64,000 nt of DNA from Rhypophila decipiens (lineage: Eukaryota; Ascomycota; Sordariomycetes; Sordariales; Naviculisporaceae). The translations under genes were made by a program, and so were the position numbers. The notes below the pieces were generated by a model. It was given only the letters and a program-made list of their open reading frames with translations, was not told the DNA's origin and ran no database searches. Shown here piece after piece: positions 53,893 through 64,000 of this stretch; positions within the stretch are counted from its first letter, which is position 1; every line of letters begins with the position of its first letter. The stretch spans positions 310,001 through 374,000 of the forward strand of contig MU858061.1 of NCBI GenBank assembly GCA_033297075.1, read 5' to 3'.

Positions 53893-56358
53893 CTCAGATG
53901 GGATCGCATGCACACTTTTTGCGCCACTTCCCCTTTTGTTGATCGACTTTTGCTTTTGTTCAAGTTGGAAGTCGGGAGGTTATTGTTGGTCTTGTTTATT
54001 GTGTGTCGCAAGTCGCAAAGCGGTCGCAAACAATAGATAGAGATAACACCAGCTGGGTGCAACCCGTCCGTGAAGTGGATCGTGAAATGTGAGAATGACG
54101 AGTGAATGATACTGCGATGCGATGCGATGATCCAACAGGCACTAACACGAAACCCAACGAGTGCGCGAGGAGAAAGAAGGACGAAAACCAGGCGACACAG
54201 TCACATGCGGTTTAGGATGGAATAAAAGAAATATCTTTGGTTATCCGTATCTAGAAAAACTTATCCTTCCCACTCGACTCACGACTTTCAACAGCTCACC
54301 ACTCACTCCCTGGTCTGTCTGGCCTGGATCATGGGAGTGTGCATTAAACGAGAGGTTGGGAGGCTCCAGTTAAGGGGACCCCCCTCCCCCCGTTAGACCC
54401 GGCCAGCCAACCATCCCCGCGTTTTCCGTTGCTAGGGAGGGGCACTCTCGGCAGGGGGCTGCATCTGCCGTGGCCGCCCCACCAATCGTTTGAGGCGATA
54501 TTATTGGCTAGAGGATTGATTAGTTTCCTGGCAGTTGAATGCAATTCTGTTGTCGATTATTTTCTCCTAAATTTTATGGTTATTCTGTCCGGCGCGACAT
54601 AATCGTACTTTGTTTTGATTGAGAAGATTCCAAGGTAGCAATGCCCCCATTGATGGCCACAATTTCAGTATCCACCACCGATGTATTTAGCTGAAACTTG
54701 ATACCCCCAGCTGAGGACTGGCGAGGTCATCGTTGTCTTAGACCCCCGCAGTTCCCGTTGGCCTCCAGCTCCCAGCCTCGATCTTGAAGGGTGTTTGTTT
54801 CGAGGTTCACAAAGCAAACCATGGGACTCGGCAGAGGTATGCTTGTTTCTTGTTGTGTATCGGATCACCACCGGCGGTGTCTTACGGAAACAAACAGTTT
54901 CCAGTGTATGATGTAAAAGTCAAAATTGCAATACACTCCAGACAGCTGGCTAAGGCTCACCTGAGATCTGCTCTTTTCTATGTAGGTATCCATTATCGCT
55001 GAACATCAGGACCCTATCAACCACAGGCCGTGCAGTCTGGGCAAGAATGCGGCATAATGGGCTGTCGGCCAGAATGGGTGTGACTTAGTTAGGTACCTTA
55101 GCTGGTCTATTGAGTGCTGGGCTGATGAAACTTACAATTCCCATAGCCTTGAGCTGACGAAACTTCCATCGGACCCATATCCCCTCTGCTAGCCAGTGGA
55201 GAAGAAACAATAATGCAAAAAGGAATTATACCAGGGACCCAATAGATGACTCAATAGATGAGCGCCCGCCCCGGAAGTCACTGGCTTATCGTGGTCTACC
55301 ACAAGCAGCAAGGGTTCTCGGTGTCCATGGTACCATACAAGACTCATGTCCGGTATACAAAGGCAGCATACCAATCAGTGATGCTTCCATCACCGATTCC
55401 CGAAATCCACCGCTAAACTTGGCCACCATTATCCTGATCCTCAAAGCGATGGTCATCAACGATGCTTATAGCTGGTCAGCCGGGGAGAGCACATACCCCA
55501 AAGAGATAGACCATATTTCCATGTAGCACGAGAGATCTCGTGCCTTATTCATCGTCTTACAAAGTCTCATCCTCCCCCCTCCGGGGAAGCTAAATGTGCG
55601 CGCACATTGGAATTCCGAGACCTGCTTAGGATTCACCGGCTCGACAGACAAACCTCTGGCATCAATCACCAGACAGACATCATGAGACTTCAACATGATT
55701 GAGAACATTTTAGTGTCTATTAGCTATCTCCCTACTAATAGGATAATGCCATACTTGATCCCGTCCACGACGGATCTCGGTCATAACCGCTGTTGATCAT
55801 AACGACCGGGGTATTTTGTCGAGTCGTGAACCCCGCCGTCCCCTTGCCCTTCTAAAGTCGTCACTGAGCTCAGCAGCTCTACATGGGACAGCACTCGTAA
55901 GAACCGCAACCGTAAACGCCGAATCGGTTGAATGAGAAATAGAAACGTGAAACCCCAACCTGTCCGTAGAGATGGCCACCCCGGGGACGTGATCCCAAAA
56001 AAAAAAGAGAGAGATAAAACGAAAAGCAGATAAGTCTATCAGTACATGAGGATGACATATCGACGTCGTAGCAAGAATGTTGCGGAAAAGTCGTCTTGCG
56101 AGAGAACCCGGCCTCTCACAAAGTAAACACTGTCATACCCACCCAGAAGCGAAATCCCCCCGTGGCTGCGCATGAGAAAATTCCGTTCATTCCGTCGTCA
56201 TATGAAGTTGGTATCAAAACTTTTCCGGTCCCCTGTTGCAAAAGATCGATCGTTCAAGAACTGAAAGATGTAGAAGAAAGAAGCGATGTTGGAGAAGAAA
56301 TGAAGGACCGTATCGCTGCCGGTCTTGGTATTCATATTCGCGTAAATGGAGAGGATCT
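53893..56358. other. Divergence-convergence spacer between unknown membrane protein and pab1
   Basis: About 2.5 kb with no complete gene. It holds one broken prp22 piece at 55357-55465. Short minus-strand frames near 55466-55708 and 55797-55979 were not recognised and may be other decayed fragments. The right end is the 3' flank of pab1. Confidence 0.55.
55357..55465 (+). pseudogene. Fragment of prp22, plus orientation
   Basis: This piece corresponds to prp22 at about 47139-47247. It shares GCATACCAATCAG-like, CCATCACC, AACTTGGCCACCA and ATCAACGA blocks. About one position in six differs by eye, and one base is missing, so the frame is lost. Unlike the pieces at 48.6-50.3 kb it keeps the parent's orientation. 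It derives from the same part of prp22 as the piece at 49817-49880. Confidence 0.85.
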
Positions 56359-58672
56359 CTAGGCCTTCTCCTCGGCCTTCTCCTCCTTGACAGCCTTCTC
56401 GCTTTCACCGTCACCCTGGGTCTTGAGGTATTCGTCGTAGACAGCCAGGGCCTCGTTCACCTTGGCGTTGAGAGCGGCATCATCCTCGAATCTGGAGAGA
56501 AGTTAGCAAAATGCAAATGGTGCATACGTGAGGAGTAAAAAAAGCTTACAGATTGATCAGGTCAGCATTGTCCATCTCCAGGAGCATACCGGTGATCTTG
56601 CCAGCAAGGTCGGGCTGGATGGCCTGGATCTTGGGGAACAAGTGCTCGCCAATGACCTGCTTCTGGGCCTGAGGGTTCTCAATGGCCGAGAGCTGCTGCT
56701 GCAAGACACTGCCCATGCTAGCTGCAGGAGGCGGGGGAGGAGCGCCACCACGGCCAGCGCCGGCAAAGCTACCACCGCGGCCACGGCCACCCATTCCATT
56801 CTGAGGTCTGCCGCCAGGAGGGAACCCGGGAACACCAGGGCCAGCCATTTGAGGGATGGCAGCAGGTATTTGCTGCATGCCGCCACGGCCGCGACCACCG
56901 GGACCGACTTGCTGGTTAACCTGCTGGATGGCAGCCATGTATTGAGCACTGTTAGGCTGGGGAGGGAAGCCACCAGGGGGGAACGCGCCCATGGGGTACA
57001 TGGGAGGCATCTGCTGGGGAATGCCACCGCGGCCACCTTGCTGGCCAGGATAAGGGAACTGGCCAGGACGACCACCTTGCTGGACGGCGGGCATGCCCAT
57101 ACCGCCCTGGGGGAAAGGCCCACCACGGCCACCGGCGGGAGGCATGAAGCCGGGCTGCTGGCCGGCCGCGTAGTAGACTTGCTGGGGCTGCATGAACTGC
57201 TGGGGCATACCAGCTTGGGCAGCAGCCTGCTGCATGCGGAGCTGGTTGCGGGCCTGGATGCTGGCCTCAAGCTGGCTCTTGCGGACGTCCTTGCGTTGAG
57301 CAAGAGCGACGTACAGAGGCTTGTTGTTGATCATGCGCTGGTTCATCTCGGCAACGGCCTTGGTGGCATCATCGGGATTGGCAAAGCAGACGAAGCCAAA
57401 GCCCTTGCTCTTGCCGAGTCTGCGCCCCTCCTTCTTCTCGGGCTTCTTCTCGGAAGACTCCTCCTTGGACTCCGCCTCGTCTTCCTTCTTGTTCTCCTTG
57501 TCCTTGGAGTCCTTGGAGTCATCATCGGACTCGGAGAGGGTTTCCCTCATGACCTTGGCCGAGGTGATCTGACCAAACTCGGCAAACATAGTGCGGAGCT
57601 TCTCGTCATCGATATCGTCATCCAGGTTCTTGATGTACAGGTTGACGCCTTGATACTTGCTAGCCTTCTCAAGACGAGCAGCCTCATAAGATCTCCGGAG
57701 CTCTTCTTCGCGCTCGTGCTTCTTCTGGGCACGGCCGACGTAGAGTTCTTGGCCGTGGAAGTCCTTGCCGTTGAGTTCCTCGACAGCCTTGGCGGCGGCC
57801 TCGTGTGTGGTGAAGTTGACAAAGCCGAACTGGCGGCTCTTGCCAGTCTCGTCGCGAGCGACCGAGGACGAAGTGACATCGCCGTACTTCTCAAAGAGCT
57901 CGCGGAACTGGTCGTCAGTGACATCGGCACTAAGGTTCTTGATGTAGACGTTGGTGAAGTTGGCCTTCATCTCCTCAAACTTGCTCTGGCGGTCCTTCTT
58001 GGGGATGTGGTGGCCGACGAAGACCTTCTTCTCGTTCAGAAGCATGCCGTTGACATGCTTGATGGCCTGCGCGGCAGCCTCATCGGTCTCGTAGTGGACG
58101 AATCCGTAGCCCTTGGAGTTGCCGTTCTCATCCTGGGCGACCTTGCAGCTCAAGATGTTACCAAAAGCGGCAAAGGTGTCGTGGAGAGCCTTGTTGTCAA
58201 TGGCGACATCCAAGTTCTTGATGAAGACATTGCCCTGGCCGGTTTTGCGTAGCGCGGGGTCTCTCTGGGACCACATGATGCGGCAGGGACGACCCTTGAT
58301 CAGGGTGTAGTTGAGATCCTCGAGGGCCTTCTCGCCGTCCGCCGAGTTGTTGTAGTTGACGTAGGCATATCCAAGAGAGCGACGGGTGACGGCGTCGCGG
58401 CAGACACGAATAGAAGCAACAGGTCCGATCTGGGAGAACAGTTCAAACAACATGGCCTCGGTCACGGACTGGTCAAGCTCTCCGACGTAGAGCGAGGCAG
58501 AGGCCGGCTGGTGAGGGGTAGCAGAGCTGGGCGTGGGGTTTGCGGTGTCGTTCGCATACTCGGCTCCAACGTCCGTGTTGATGGCGGGAGCCGACTTGTC
58601 GCCTCCGTTGAGGCTAGCATTGCCGAGGTCAGCGGCGAGCTGGTCGACAGCGTTGGCAGGTGCAGAAGCCAT
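56359..58672 (-). CDS. pab1: Poly(A)-binding protein Pab1
   Basis: Two minus-strand exons, 58672-56550 and 56491-56359, are separated by a 58-bp intron and give 751 residues. Four RNA-recognition motifs are present at about 60-137, 148-224, 241-317 and 344-459, with the RNP2/RNP1 pairs [39 protein letters not shown] and LYIKNL/GFGFVCF. RRM4 contains an inserted charged stretch of about 40 residues (378-417, almost only Asp, Glu, Lys, Ser). A Pro/Gly/Gln/Met-rich linker follows. An MLLE domain ends the protein, with [12 protein letters not shown] and the second exon adding [15 protein letters not shown]. The protein coats mRNA poly(A) tails, binds eIF4G and regulates deadenylation. The Lys/Glu-rich end (EEKAEEKA) is usual for fungi. 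Very biased codon use marks a highly expressed gene and explains the long antisense frame. Confidence 0.98.
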
Positions 58673-60618
58673 TGTGAGTGATGGAGACTGCAGACACTAG
58701 AAAGCGACCGTTAGCCCTTGTTCTTGATAGATGCTGCGAAAGCGATCTCCAGAGGATTGCGCTCCAGTCGTCGGTCAACGTACCGAAAATCCAATTGCTC
58801 AGAAAGGCCGAAGAGAATACCGTGCGCGGAGTAAAAGCGACGGCAGACAATACGGTCTCGAGTGATTTGACAAGAAGGTCCTTATCAAGAATCGTCTCTG
58901 TCGGTTCTGCTGGAGAGGACAAAGAGTTCGAGGTATTGTCGTCGGTGAATGAGGGACAAGCTTCCGGGACAAGTTGACAAGTCGGTCGCCGATTTTCTTT
59001 TTTCTGATTTTTTTGGGGTTTCGACGAGGGTTGTCGTTGATTGGTTAGATGTGGTTTTTTGCAGGTGGATTTTCAATTTTTTTTGGTGGAGTTTAGAAAA
59101 TCAGAAAAGACACAGAACCAAGCACGATGGTACCGTACTTATTTCTACTCCTTTCTGTGTTGGGTTTTTTTATTGGAAAGTTGGTGAGATAAAGGGTGTG
59201 AGTTTGTCTGAAGAAAGAAGTGGGAGAAAGGCGGACTGTGATGGCTTTAGGTCACGGGCAGAATTTTTTTTGGCCTCGCCAAATTTTGACTTTATGCAAT
59301 TAACCGAAGTTTAACAGGTTTTTTTTTACGCAGGCCCATTGAACTTTCTTCACCATTGGATGAATGATTCAAGCATCCACCTTCCATCTTGCAGTGTTGA
59401 CTGCCAGCGGTACCTCCCGAACGCTTTCCTCAGCAAACGGCAAGATGACCAGTCTCTATTTCGAATGATTTACGGGATTCCTTCTCTACTCAACCATGGG
59501 GGAAAAAAAATTGGAAAATCATCGTTGGTCTCATGCCTAGGTCATGTCGATAAGCTGCTCGGCAGTATACCCCTAAATGCGATAGGATGATATGCCAGAC
59601 CAGCAGAGGCAGCCTGATCTGTGCATATGAAGGAAACCCCGACTTCAATCTATAAGTCCGAACCTTCCTGCCTAAACCTAAAGGGTTTGCCCCAAACCTC
59701 AGAGCCTGCAAAGTGGCAAACAGCGCAATGCCAAAGCATGTTTCCGTGACTACGTATCAAACTTTACAGACGTCCACCTGAGTCCACAGGCAAAATAGGA
59801 AACTCAAACAGTATTGCGCTCCTCTATAAGCCTCACTGCCGCTTTGTTGCATACCATGCAATTACTCGTTTAGCCAGTTGACCTTTCTTTTTGGCTTGTT
59901 GTCTTTGTGTGCACGGCCCGTTGAAGCCACCTTCCTTGTCGGCACTCGTGGCACACCCGTCCGTGCTTTTCCTGGGCAAGAGCCTGCTCCACAGTACCTT
60001 ATCGTTATCAGAGCCTCGCCCCCGCGTCTGGCCGACGCATCTTGCTGACAGCTCGTGAGGAAAGAGCACCACAAGCATGTGGGATGATGGAAGCTCATGG
60101 ATAATAGAAACGGCCGGTGTCGTCAACGGCCAACCTCGAAGCTGCACCCGCCACCATGATGAAGGGTTATTAGTCACCAGCAGCAGTCTACAAATTCGCA
60201 TAATACGAAAGAAAATCTGATGGAAGCGTTTTCTGAACCTTATTTTCCCTTTTGGCTTCTTGATCGGTTCAGTTTGTAATGCATTGCAGTTTCCGTGCAC
60301 TACCCACCTGAGGCTCGGGAGCTGGAACATCAGCGCCCACAGAGCAAAGAAGGCGTAGGTACCGAATAAACGGGCTTGCTTCGTCGCCAAAGTTTCGCCG
60401 ACTTCATCACAAATTCTGAACATCTTCCTCCTCTCTTGACATTCTTGCACTCCATTCTTCAACGTCTCTGCTTTTAGCATTTCCTCAATCGTCCATCGGG
60501 CTATCATCCCCCCGGGCCCATGCCCCAATCGCCTCGCAAGCATCGTGTGCAGCTTTCCAACGAACCGACCTGCCTCGGACTTTAGGCCTGGCCGCACCGT
60601 CCCAACACACCGGTGGCC
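58673..60618. promoter_or_regulatory. Divergent promoter region, pab1 and hul5-like gene
   Basis: About 1.95 kb between two divergent starts. The pab1 side has T-rich runs on the plus strand (about 59000-59100, 59320). A minus-strand frame at 59833-60597 is open for 254 codons but has no ATG at its beginning and no known motif, so it is not annotated. Confidence 0.55.
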
Positions 60619-63600
60619 ATGTTTCCAAACTTCTCAGGGAGCTCCCGCAGGACGCGGAATGTGAACCTCAGTGGGCATAAGCCCAGCAACCCATTTGCAA
60701 AGGCTACACCTGGCGCTGGTGTCGGGGCCTCTCGGACGGAAGCGATTGCGAAGGCGGAGCGAGAGCGACAGCAGAGACAACAGGAGAGGGAAACCAAAGA
60801 AGCTGCACTTCGAATCCAGAAGCTATGGAGGGGTTACCGTGTGCGACGAGACTACAGAGCATCTTGCCGCACTAGCCTTGCTCAGGCCTACAACGACAGG
60901 CAATGGGGCCAACATGGGGAGCAGCGGCGGTCAGAATATGCTGTACCCCTAATACTCGTGGCCTTCCAGGCCTCTCATGTCGAAGACCACGTCCTGCTCT
61001 GCCGAGTGGTGGATGATCTGCTACGCACAAACTTCCATGTTTTCAGGACGAATCTCATCGACCGCAACAGACTGGGCAAGCTTGCACGGCTGATTCTTGT
61101 CGTACTGGAGAGGTAGGTTCCAGCCTTTTTGCTGTATTCGCAGATGCCAATTTTACTAACGATTGGACCTCCAGGTGCGGAGCCCACCAAGATTTACAGT
61201 CACGAGTATCTGTACTCCTCGAAGCGCTTCCTACGATTTACACATTACTGCCACATTCGACCACCGTTGATTTTGAAGGCTACTATAAAGTAATAGGGAA
61301 CTGTTATCGGCGGAGGGGACTCGATGATCGGACCGTTGATCCTCTCAGAAATGCTGCTGTCGCGCCTCTCAAGTTGAACGGCCAACCACCGAATGAGCGT
61401 ACCCGAGCCGCATATGACGCCCTTGCATTTACCTTTCTTACACAACCCGACTTACCATTTGCTAGTCCCGAGTTGGATTTCTTTGCTTCCAACATCTGTT
61501 TGGCCTCTCTGGTAACAGCCATTGTTGAAGCCACATCTCAACGGACCGAGTCACGGCAAGGTGATTTGTGGCTACTGGCCTATTTGATTGCCCTGAAGAA
61601 GGCAAGAAAACAACGAGAAGTACCCAGCACCTATCCGATGGCCGTCAACCAGCTTCTCTTACTGTCGTCCAGCCAGATCCGTGCTAGCTTTGCCGCGAAG
61701 GCCAAGGGTGCCGCGGAGATGCTCCCTGCATTCGTGGCGGGCGAATTGGCGTCTTTGACGGACAAGGATGAGATACTTGACCTCGTCCAGCAACTTATTC
61801 GGCATGGGGATGGTGATGAGAATTCCGGGTTTTTTGCCGGATACATTCTCGCCCTCATGTATTGCTTCCCTGGTCTCGGTGATGATATCCGGATGCGTCT
61901 CTATCTGGCCGATATTGAAACCAGCCAGGGCAGTGTTCCATCTGTTAAATTCTTCTGGCGTGTCATCAGTCGGACAGCCCTATTCTCCAACATCGGGTCT
62001 GATTCAGAGGCAGCCCTTGGTATCTTACGGTATAGAAATCGGGCTGGCAACCCGAGAGCGGCATCAGATCCGGAATGGCATCGTGAGTGGCGAACGATTC
62101 TGCTTTTTCTTGAGCTGTACGTCTTCGTCCTTAGGACCACGGACGATGATGATTTCTTTGGGGCAATCAACCCAACAGCCCTGGTCGGCCATTCGTCATC
62201 CCGGTTGCGCGCCAGTGGCTTGTCTTTGACGGAGCTCAAGGCACTGACGCTGTTCCTCAAGCACCTCGGCTTCGTCCTTTATTATAACGCCGCCACAATT
62301 CAAGACGAGTCTGCCGGGAGGAATCGTGAAGCATACGTCCTTACTTCCGGGATTGATTATGACGCTTTTCGGACCCTTGTGGCGACGGCCATGAAGATGC
62401 TCTATGAGCGGGACTCTCGGCGCCCCTTCTTACCTGAGCGCCATTGGCTCATGACGTCGAAATTCGATATGGAGGGGTTCCTTCAAGCAGTCGTGCTCGA
62501 GGAACAAGAGCAGCGCGCTCTACGTGAGAATGCCGAAGACAGCACTGACGTTTCAAGCGACGACGACGATGCATACCAACCTCTTGGGTCACGGTTGCAA
62601 GAGTCTCGGCAGATGAAGTTGGTGAGACTCAGAGCGATGCAGAAAAAGGCTGCGCGGGAGAGAATACTTGCTTCTGCAGGCCCGAGGCTCGAAATTCTGC
62701 GCAATATGCCCTTTGTTGTCCCGTTCGAAACACGAGTTCAGATATTCCGGCAGTTCATCTTTCTTGACAAGGAGAGGCGTCGAGGTGGTTATGTCGATCC
62801 CGACCAATGGAGACTTTCCATCATCCAGCAACTCCAACCACAAACCTGGCCGAACGCTCACGGACCTGGTAGAGACATGCTCAGAAGGCATTCTGCGCGG
62901 ATCAAGAGAGGTCAAATATTCAGTGATGCTCTAGACCAATTTTGGGGCCTTGGCGACAGCCTGAAGGAGCCCATACAGATCACATTCGTCGATGAATTCG
63001 ACATACAAGAAGCTGGCATTGACGGAGGAGGTGTTACCAAGGAATTCCTCACCAGTGTGACTACTGAAGCCTTTACGGAAAACACCAACTTGTTCGTGGC
63101 CAACAGCAAGAATTCATTGTATCCCAACCCCGCAGCCCTCGACCAGCACAAGGATAGCCTCCAACAAGCCGGGTTGCCGGAGGGATCTGACGCCTGGCAA
63201 GAGAGCATCTCGGACTTTTTGCGTCAATATGAATTTCTGGGTCGCATCATTGGCAAATGCATGTACGAGGGAATCCTGATTGACATTGCATTCGCAGGCT
63301 TCTTCCTGCTCAAATGGGCATCTGCTGGCGGACAGGACACGTATCGCGCCCAGTTGAATGATCTTCACGAACTTGACGAGGAGCTTTACCAGGGGATGCT
63401 CCGACTCAAGAACTACCCAGGTGATGTTGCGGACCTTGAGCTTGATTTCACCATCACGGACCAGGTCTCGTTACCCGACGAGCCCGTCCGAACCATCACG
63501 CGCAATCTCATCCCCAACGGCGACTCGATTCCCGTCACAAACGAGAACCGTCTATTATACATCAGCTACGTGGCCCGACACAGGCTCGCGGTGCAACCGC

Positions 63601-64000
63601 ACGCCCAGACCCGGGCCTTCCTACGAGGTCTCGGCATGATTATCGACCCGGCTTGGTTGAGCATGTTCAACCAGAACGAACTCCAGCGCCTCGTGGGCGG
63701 CGACAGTTCTAGTATCGATGTCGAGGACCTACGCCGGCACACCATCTATAGTGGGGTGTACGAGGTTGGCGATGACGGACAAGAGCACCCCACTGTCAAA
63801 CTGTTCTGGGAGGTGATGCGCGGACTCACAGATGCCGAGAAGAGGGACGTGCTGAAATATGTCACTTCCACGCCGCGCGCCCCCTTGTTGGGGTTCAGCC
63901 AGTTGAGGCCTGCTTTCAGTATTCGTGATGGGGGGCTTGATCAGACGAGGTTGCCGAGCGCGAGTACTTGCGTGAACCTGCTCAAGCTGCCGCAGTACCG
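60619..64000 (+). CDS. hul5: HECT ubiquitin ligase, Hul5/UBE3C type (3' end outside window)
   Basis: Two exons, 60619-61112 and 61175 to the window edge, are joined across a 62-bp intron with a CTAAC branch site and give 1106 residues so far. The amino end MFPNFSGSSRRTRNVNLSGH and the IQ motif at residues 62-80 (AALRIQKLWRGYRVRRDYR) are typical of the Hul5/UBE3B/UBE3C branch. A long helical region follows. The HECT domain starts at about 760 (QITFVDEFDIQEAGIDGGGVTKEF) and includes YEFLGRIIGKCMYEG and RAFLRGLGMIIDPAWLSMF. The catalytic cysteine is at about residue 1097 in STCVNLLKLP, just before the window ends. Only the last few dozen residues are missing. These ligases extend ubiquitin chains on proteasome-bound substrates. 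Several pieces of this gene recur as decayed copies at 48.7-49.9 kb. Confidence 0.96.

Noticed and set aside
56528..58252. 574-codon plus-strand open frame across pab1
   Set aside because: It is the antisense of pab1. The biased codon use of that gene removes stops on the other strand. Its Leu/Ala/Gly/Val-rich translation has no family motif.
59833..60597. 254-codon minus-strand frame upstream of hul5
   Set aside because: It begins without ATG, has no recognisable domain, and lies in the divergent promoter. Probably chance.
1..64000. CRISPR arrays, bacterial operons or phage-type systems
   Set aside because: Spliceosomal introns, nuclear-type tRNA promoters and fungal gene families show a eukaryotic nuclear genome, and no spaced direct-repeat array of CRISPR type exists.

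Overview
This window reads as nuclear DNA of a filamentous ascomycete (Pezizomycotina, most likely Sordariomycetes). The evidence is short introns of about 50-100 bp with GTRNGT donors and CTAAC/CTGAC-type branch sites, a HET-domain gene, a type III polyketide synthase, a Pab1 with a charged insert in RRM4, and wide intergenic spaces. The exact genus cannot be told from the sequence. Fifteen protein genes, one of them frameshifted and one cut by the window end, plus one tRNA can be supported. That is roughly one gene per 4 kb.

Layout. 1.6-3.3 kb: a Git1/Pho84-type MFS permease (+). 4.4 kb: tRNA-Val(AAC). 5.4-7.3 kb: a HET-domain gene (-) with a one-base frameshift. 8.4-10.3 kb: a membrane-anchored spermidine-synthase-like protein (+). 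11.1-12.0 kb: an Opi3-type phospholipid methyltransferase (+). 13.4-14.3 kb: an unknown basic protein (+). 16.1-17.5 kb: a type III polyketide synthase (-). 19.6-20.4 kb: Pex11 (-). 21.2-22.4 kb: a nitronate monooxygenase (-). 22.4-27.0 kb holds no recognisable gene. 27.0-27.5 kb: a 90-residue protein that is essentially one dsRNA-binding domain (+). 31.8-32.7 kb: mitochondrial ribosomal protein uS7m (+). 34.6-36.9 kb: a universal-stress-domain protein (+). 38.6-40.4 kb: a Sir2-class deacetylase (-). 42.9-43.8 kb: a RING protein of TOPORS type (-). 44.6-48.1 kb: the splicing helicase Prp22 (+). 51.0-53.9 kb: an unknown two-membrane-segment protein (-). 56.4-58.7 kb: Pab1 (-). 60.6 kb to the end: a Hul5/UBE3C-type HECT ligase (+), open at the right edge.

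The genes are mostly unrelated housekeeping functions: RNA processing, protein turnover, mitochondrial translation, lipid methylation and peroxisome division. There is no operon-like or biosynthetic-cluster logic. The polyketide synthase has no tailoring enzyme beside it.

The most unusual part is 48.1-50.3 kb, with an outlier at 55.4 kb. Just downstream of prp22 lies a roughly 65-bp degenerate tandem repeat. It is followed by a patchwork of short, decayed copies of pieces of prp22 and hul5. The pieces are fused to each other out of order, and all in this block are inverted relative to both parent genes. Because the prp22-derived pieces face prp22 across a short distance, a read-through transcript could fold into long double-stranded RNA. 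I know of no named element with this make-up.
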